From assembly GCF_014203535.1 (NCBI RefSeq), contig NZ_JACHJI010000018.1, forward strand, positions 55,696-119,695: DNA of 64,000 nt. The letters are read 5' to 3'. The position numbers and the translations under genes were made by a program. Under the pieces are notes generated by a model. It did no database searches, was not told the DNA's origin, and saw only the letters and a list, made by a program, of their open reading frames with translations. This stretch comes from Streptomyces griseomycini. Lineage in GTDB: Bacteria; Actinomycetota; Actinomycetes; Streptomycetales; Streptomycetaceae. This document shows positions 62,878 to 64,000 of this stretch, in pieces; positions within the stretch are counted from its first letter, which is position 1, and each line of letters begins with the position of its first letter.

Positions 62878-63003
62878 AGCCGGGATCAGACACCCCGTCC
62901 CGAAGGTCCGCAACCGATTAACCGGGCCGGGCCGCTGCTCCCGCAGCGGCCCGGCCAAGAGCTTCTGCTCCCGCAATGGCCCGGCAGCTTCGGTGCCCCC
63001 CGT

Positions 63004-63128
63004 TCCGCACGGCGCGCGGTGATCCGCTCATGCACCTCGGGGTCCACCATGCGCCGAGCGTACGAGCGCAACCCGAGACGGCGGGCGAGAAATCGCAAAA
63101 CCCGCACCTACCAGACGGTCTACACCTC
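63004..63128. repeat. Direct repeat flanking the acetyltransferase gene, copy 2
   Basis: Matches 61856-61985. On the minus strand it holds only the first 16 codons of the accessory gene (MVDPEVHERITARRAE) before the sequence diverges. Confidence 0.7.
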
Positions 63129-63204
63129 AGACTGCCGCCCACGACCAGCACGAGTACGCCGAAGACAACTCACGCCAGACCCGTGACCAGCACCTTCACG
63201 ATGC

Positions 63205-63396
63205 ACACCACTTTCTGGGGCGGTGGATCGCCGACGCCCGCCGCTTCTACGCTTGCGGGGACATGGACGAGGAGCGCATCGCGCAGCTCGAAAAGCTCGG
63301 CATGATCTGGTCGCACTACGACGTCGCCTGGGAAGAGAGTCTGGCTGCCGCCCGAGGGTGGGCCAAGGAGAACGGGCACCTGCTGGCACCGACCAA
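63205..63396 (+). pseudogene. Helicase-associated-domain fragment
   Basis: GRWIADARRFYACGDMDEER and IAQLEKLGMIWSHYDVAWEE, SLAAARGWAKENGHLLAPTN match the repeated helicase-associated (HA) domain of large actinobacterial DEAD/DEAH-type helicases. About 60 residues are present; cut at the right by the IS256 element. Confidence 0.55.
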
Positions 63397-63449
63397 CGTC
63401 AGGGACTGCAAATCGTTCGGTGTAACTCCCGATCATGGAGGATGCATCG

Positions 63450-64000
63450 ATGACCAGTGAGAACGTGGCCGAGCAGGACGCTGTCGAGTCGGCACCGGCT
63501 GTATCGGCGAAGGCCGTGGACGACCAGCTGATCGACGAGCTGGCGAGCCGGGCCCAGGCCGAGGGCCTGCAGCTGACCGGCGAGGGCGGGCTGCTGCAAC
63601 AGCTGACCAAGCGGTTGCTGGAGTCCGCCCTGGAAGGCGAAATCACCGACCACCTCGGCTATGACAAGCACGATCCGGCGGGCAAGAACGGCGGCAACTC
63701 CCGCAACGGCACACGCTCCAAGACGGTGCTGACCGACGTCGGCCCGGTGGAGATAACCGTGCCCCGCGACCGCGACGACTCCTTCGAACCGAAGATCGTC
63801 AAGAAGCGGCAGAAGCGCCTGACCGGGGTCGACGAGATGGTCATCTCGCTGGCCGCGAAGGGCCTGACCACCGGCGAGGTGCAGGCCCACCTGGCCGAGG
63901 TCTATGGCGCCGAGGTCTCCCGCCAGACCATCTCCACCATTACCGACAAGGTGCTGGAGGGCATGGCCGAGTGGCAGAGCAGGCCCCTCGACCCGGTCTA
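63450..64000 (+). CDS. IS256-family transposase, partial at the window edge
   Basis: At least 184 residues from ATG 63450 (63435 also in frame) and continuing past the window. AVDDQLIDELASRAQAEGLQ, EGEITDHLGYDKHDPAGKNG, TVLTDVGPVEITVPRDRDDS and TGVDEMVISLAAKGLTTGEV are the N-terminal Mutator-type region; the catalytic Asp and Glu lie beyond the edge. The sequence differs from the inactive IS256 copy at 41320. No lesion is seen in the visible part. Confidence 0.85.
   Translation, partial: MTSENVAEQDAVESAPAVSAKAVDDQLIDELASRAQAEGLQLTGEGGLLQQLTKRLLESALEGEITDHLGYDKHDPAGKNGGNSRNGTRSKTVLTDVGPVEITVPRDRDDSFEPKIVKKRQKRLTGVDEMVISLAAKGLTTGEVQAHLAEVYGAEVSRQTISTITDKVLEGMAEWQSRPLDPV

Noticed and set aside
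1..64000. tRNA or rRNA genes
   Set aside because: No cloverleaf or conserved TTCGA arm with acceptor pairing was seen; a covariance search would be decisive.

Overview
The window is very GC-rich DNA whose gene content is that of a Streptomyces or a close relative: an SsgA-like protein, telomere terminal protein (Tpg) fragments, a replication-relaxation protein, STAS/HATPase/ANTAR signalling genes and many Streptomyces-type insertion sequences. Half of a Tpg-like gene lies at 27.7 kb and the other half at 45.7 kb, and a truncated replication-relaxation gene lies at 47.2 kb. This points to a subtelomeric arm of a linear chromosome or an integrated or independent linear plasmid, a typical graveyard for mobile DNA. 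About 17 transposase genes or remnants are present (IS3, IS5, IS21, IS110, IS256, IS630, IS701, ISAzo13 and Tn7-like), most carrying frameshifts or stops. At least 25 genes are broken.

Layout. 0-7 kb: anti-anti-sigma (frameshifted), HATPase and ANTAR regulators; a cyanide-insensitive type bd oxidase operon (cioA-cioB); a cold-shock gene; and a second, degenerate HATPase-ANTAR copy, so the oxidase lies between the arms of a segmental duplication. 7-11 kb: broken genes, an IS701 remnant and a large P-loop-like gene with an in-frame stop. 11.2-14 kb: a GlxA-type regulator divergent from two tandem isochorismatase-family hydrolases, one cytosolic and one predicted lipoprotein, then a Tat-signal gene cut by an IS5-family element. 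15.8-20 kb: a small membrane protein, a sigma-like factor, a P-loop fragment, an SsgA-like gene and an IS630 remnant. 20-26 kb: TetR regulator and an intact periplasmic molybdenum aldehyde oxidoreductase operon (paoABC-like plus an XdhC-type maturation factor). 26-30 kb: remains of a Tn7-like transposon (TnsA and TniQ fused by a deletion), the tpg N-terminal half and an ISAzo13 element with target duplications. 30-37 kb: an HEPN/zinc-ribbon protein, an HTH-transmembrane sensor broken at a C-run, a decayed toxin-antitoxin pair, regulators and a broken alpha/beta hydrolase. 37-45 kb: stacked IS elements. 45.4-48.6 kb: a four-repeat type I-E-like CRISPR relic without cas genes, the tpg C-terminal half, an iteron-like repeat family, a MerR/monooxygenase pair, the replication-relaxation remnant and a broken phosphotransferase. 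48.7-56 kb: an intact IS630 element, a PAPS-reductase-like gene with an altered nucleotide loop, and an intact two-gene operon of a cis-prenyltransferase and an EF-hand MpaB/Lcp-family oxygenase, bracketed by IS5 remnants. 56-64 kb: IS21/IS3 nest, MerR and TetR regulators, an IS5 transposase, an acetyltransferase between direct repeats, and the start of an IS256 element.

The most interesting intact unit is the prenyltransferase-oxygenase operon at 52.5-54.9 kb, which reads as a make-then-cleave pathway for a cis-polyprenyl chain. Other points of note are a recurring coiled-coil/winged-helix partner gene of IS elements (four copies or fragments), a dispersed 23-bp repeat next to the plasmid replication and telomere genes, and a frameshift in an IS256 gene that looks like a quasipalindrome template-switch mutation.
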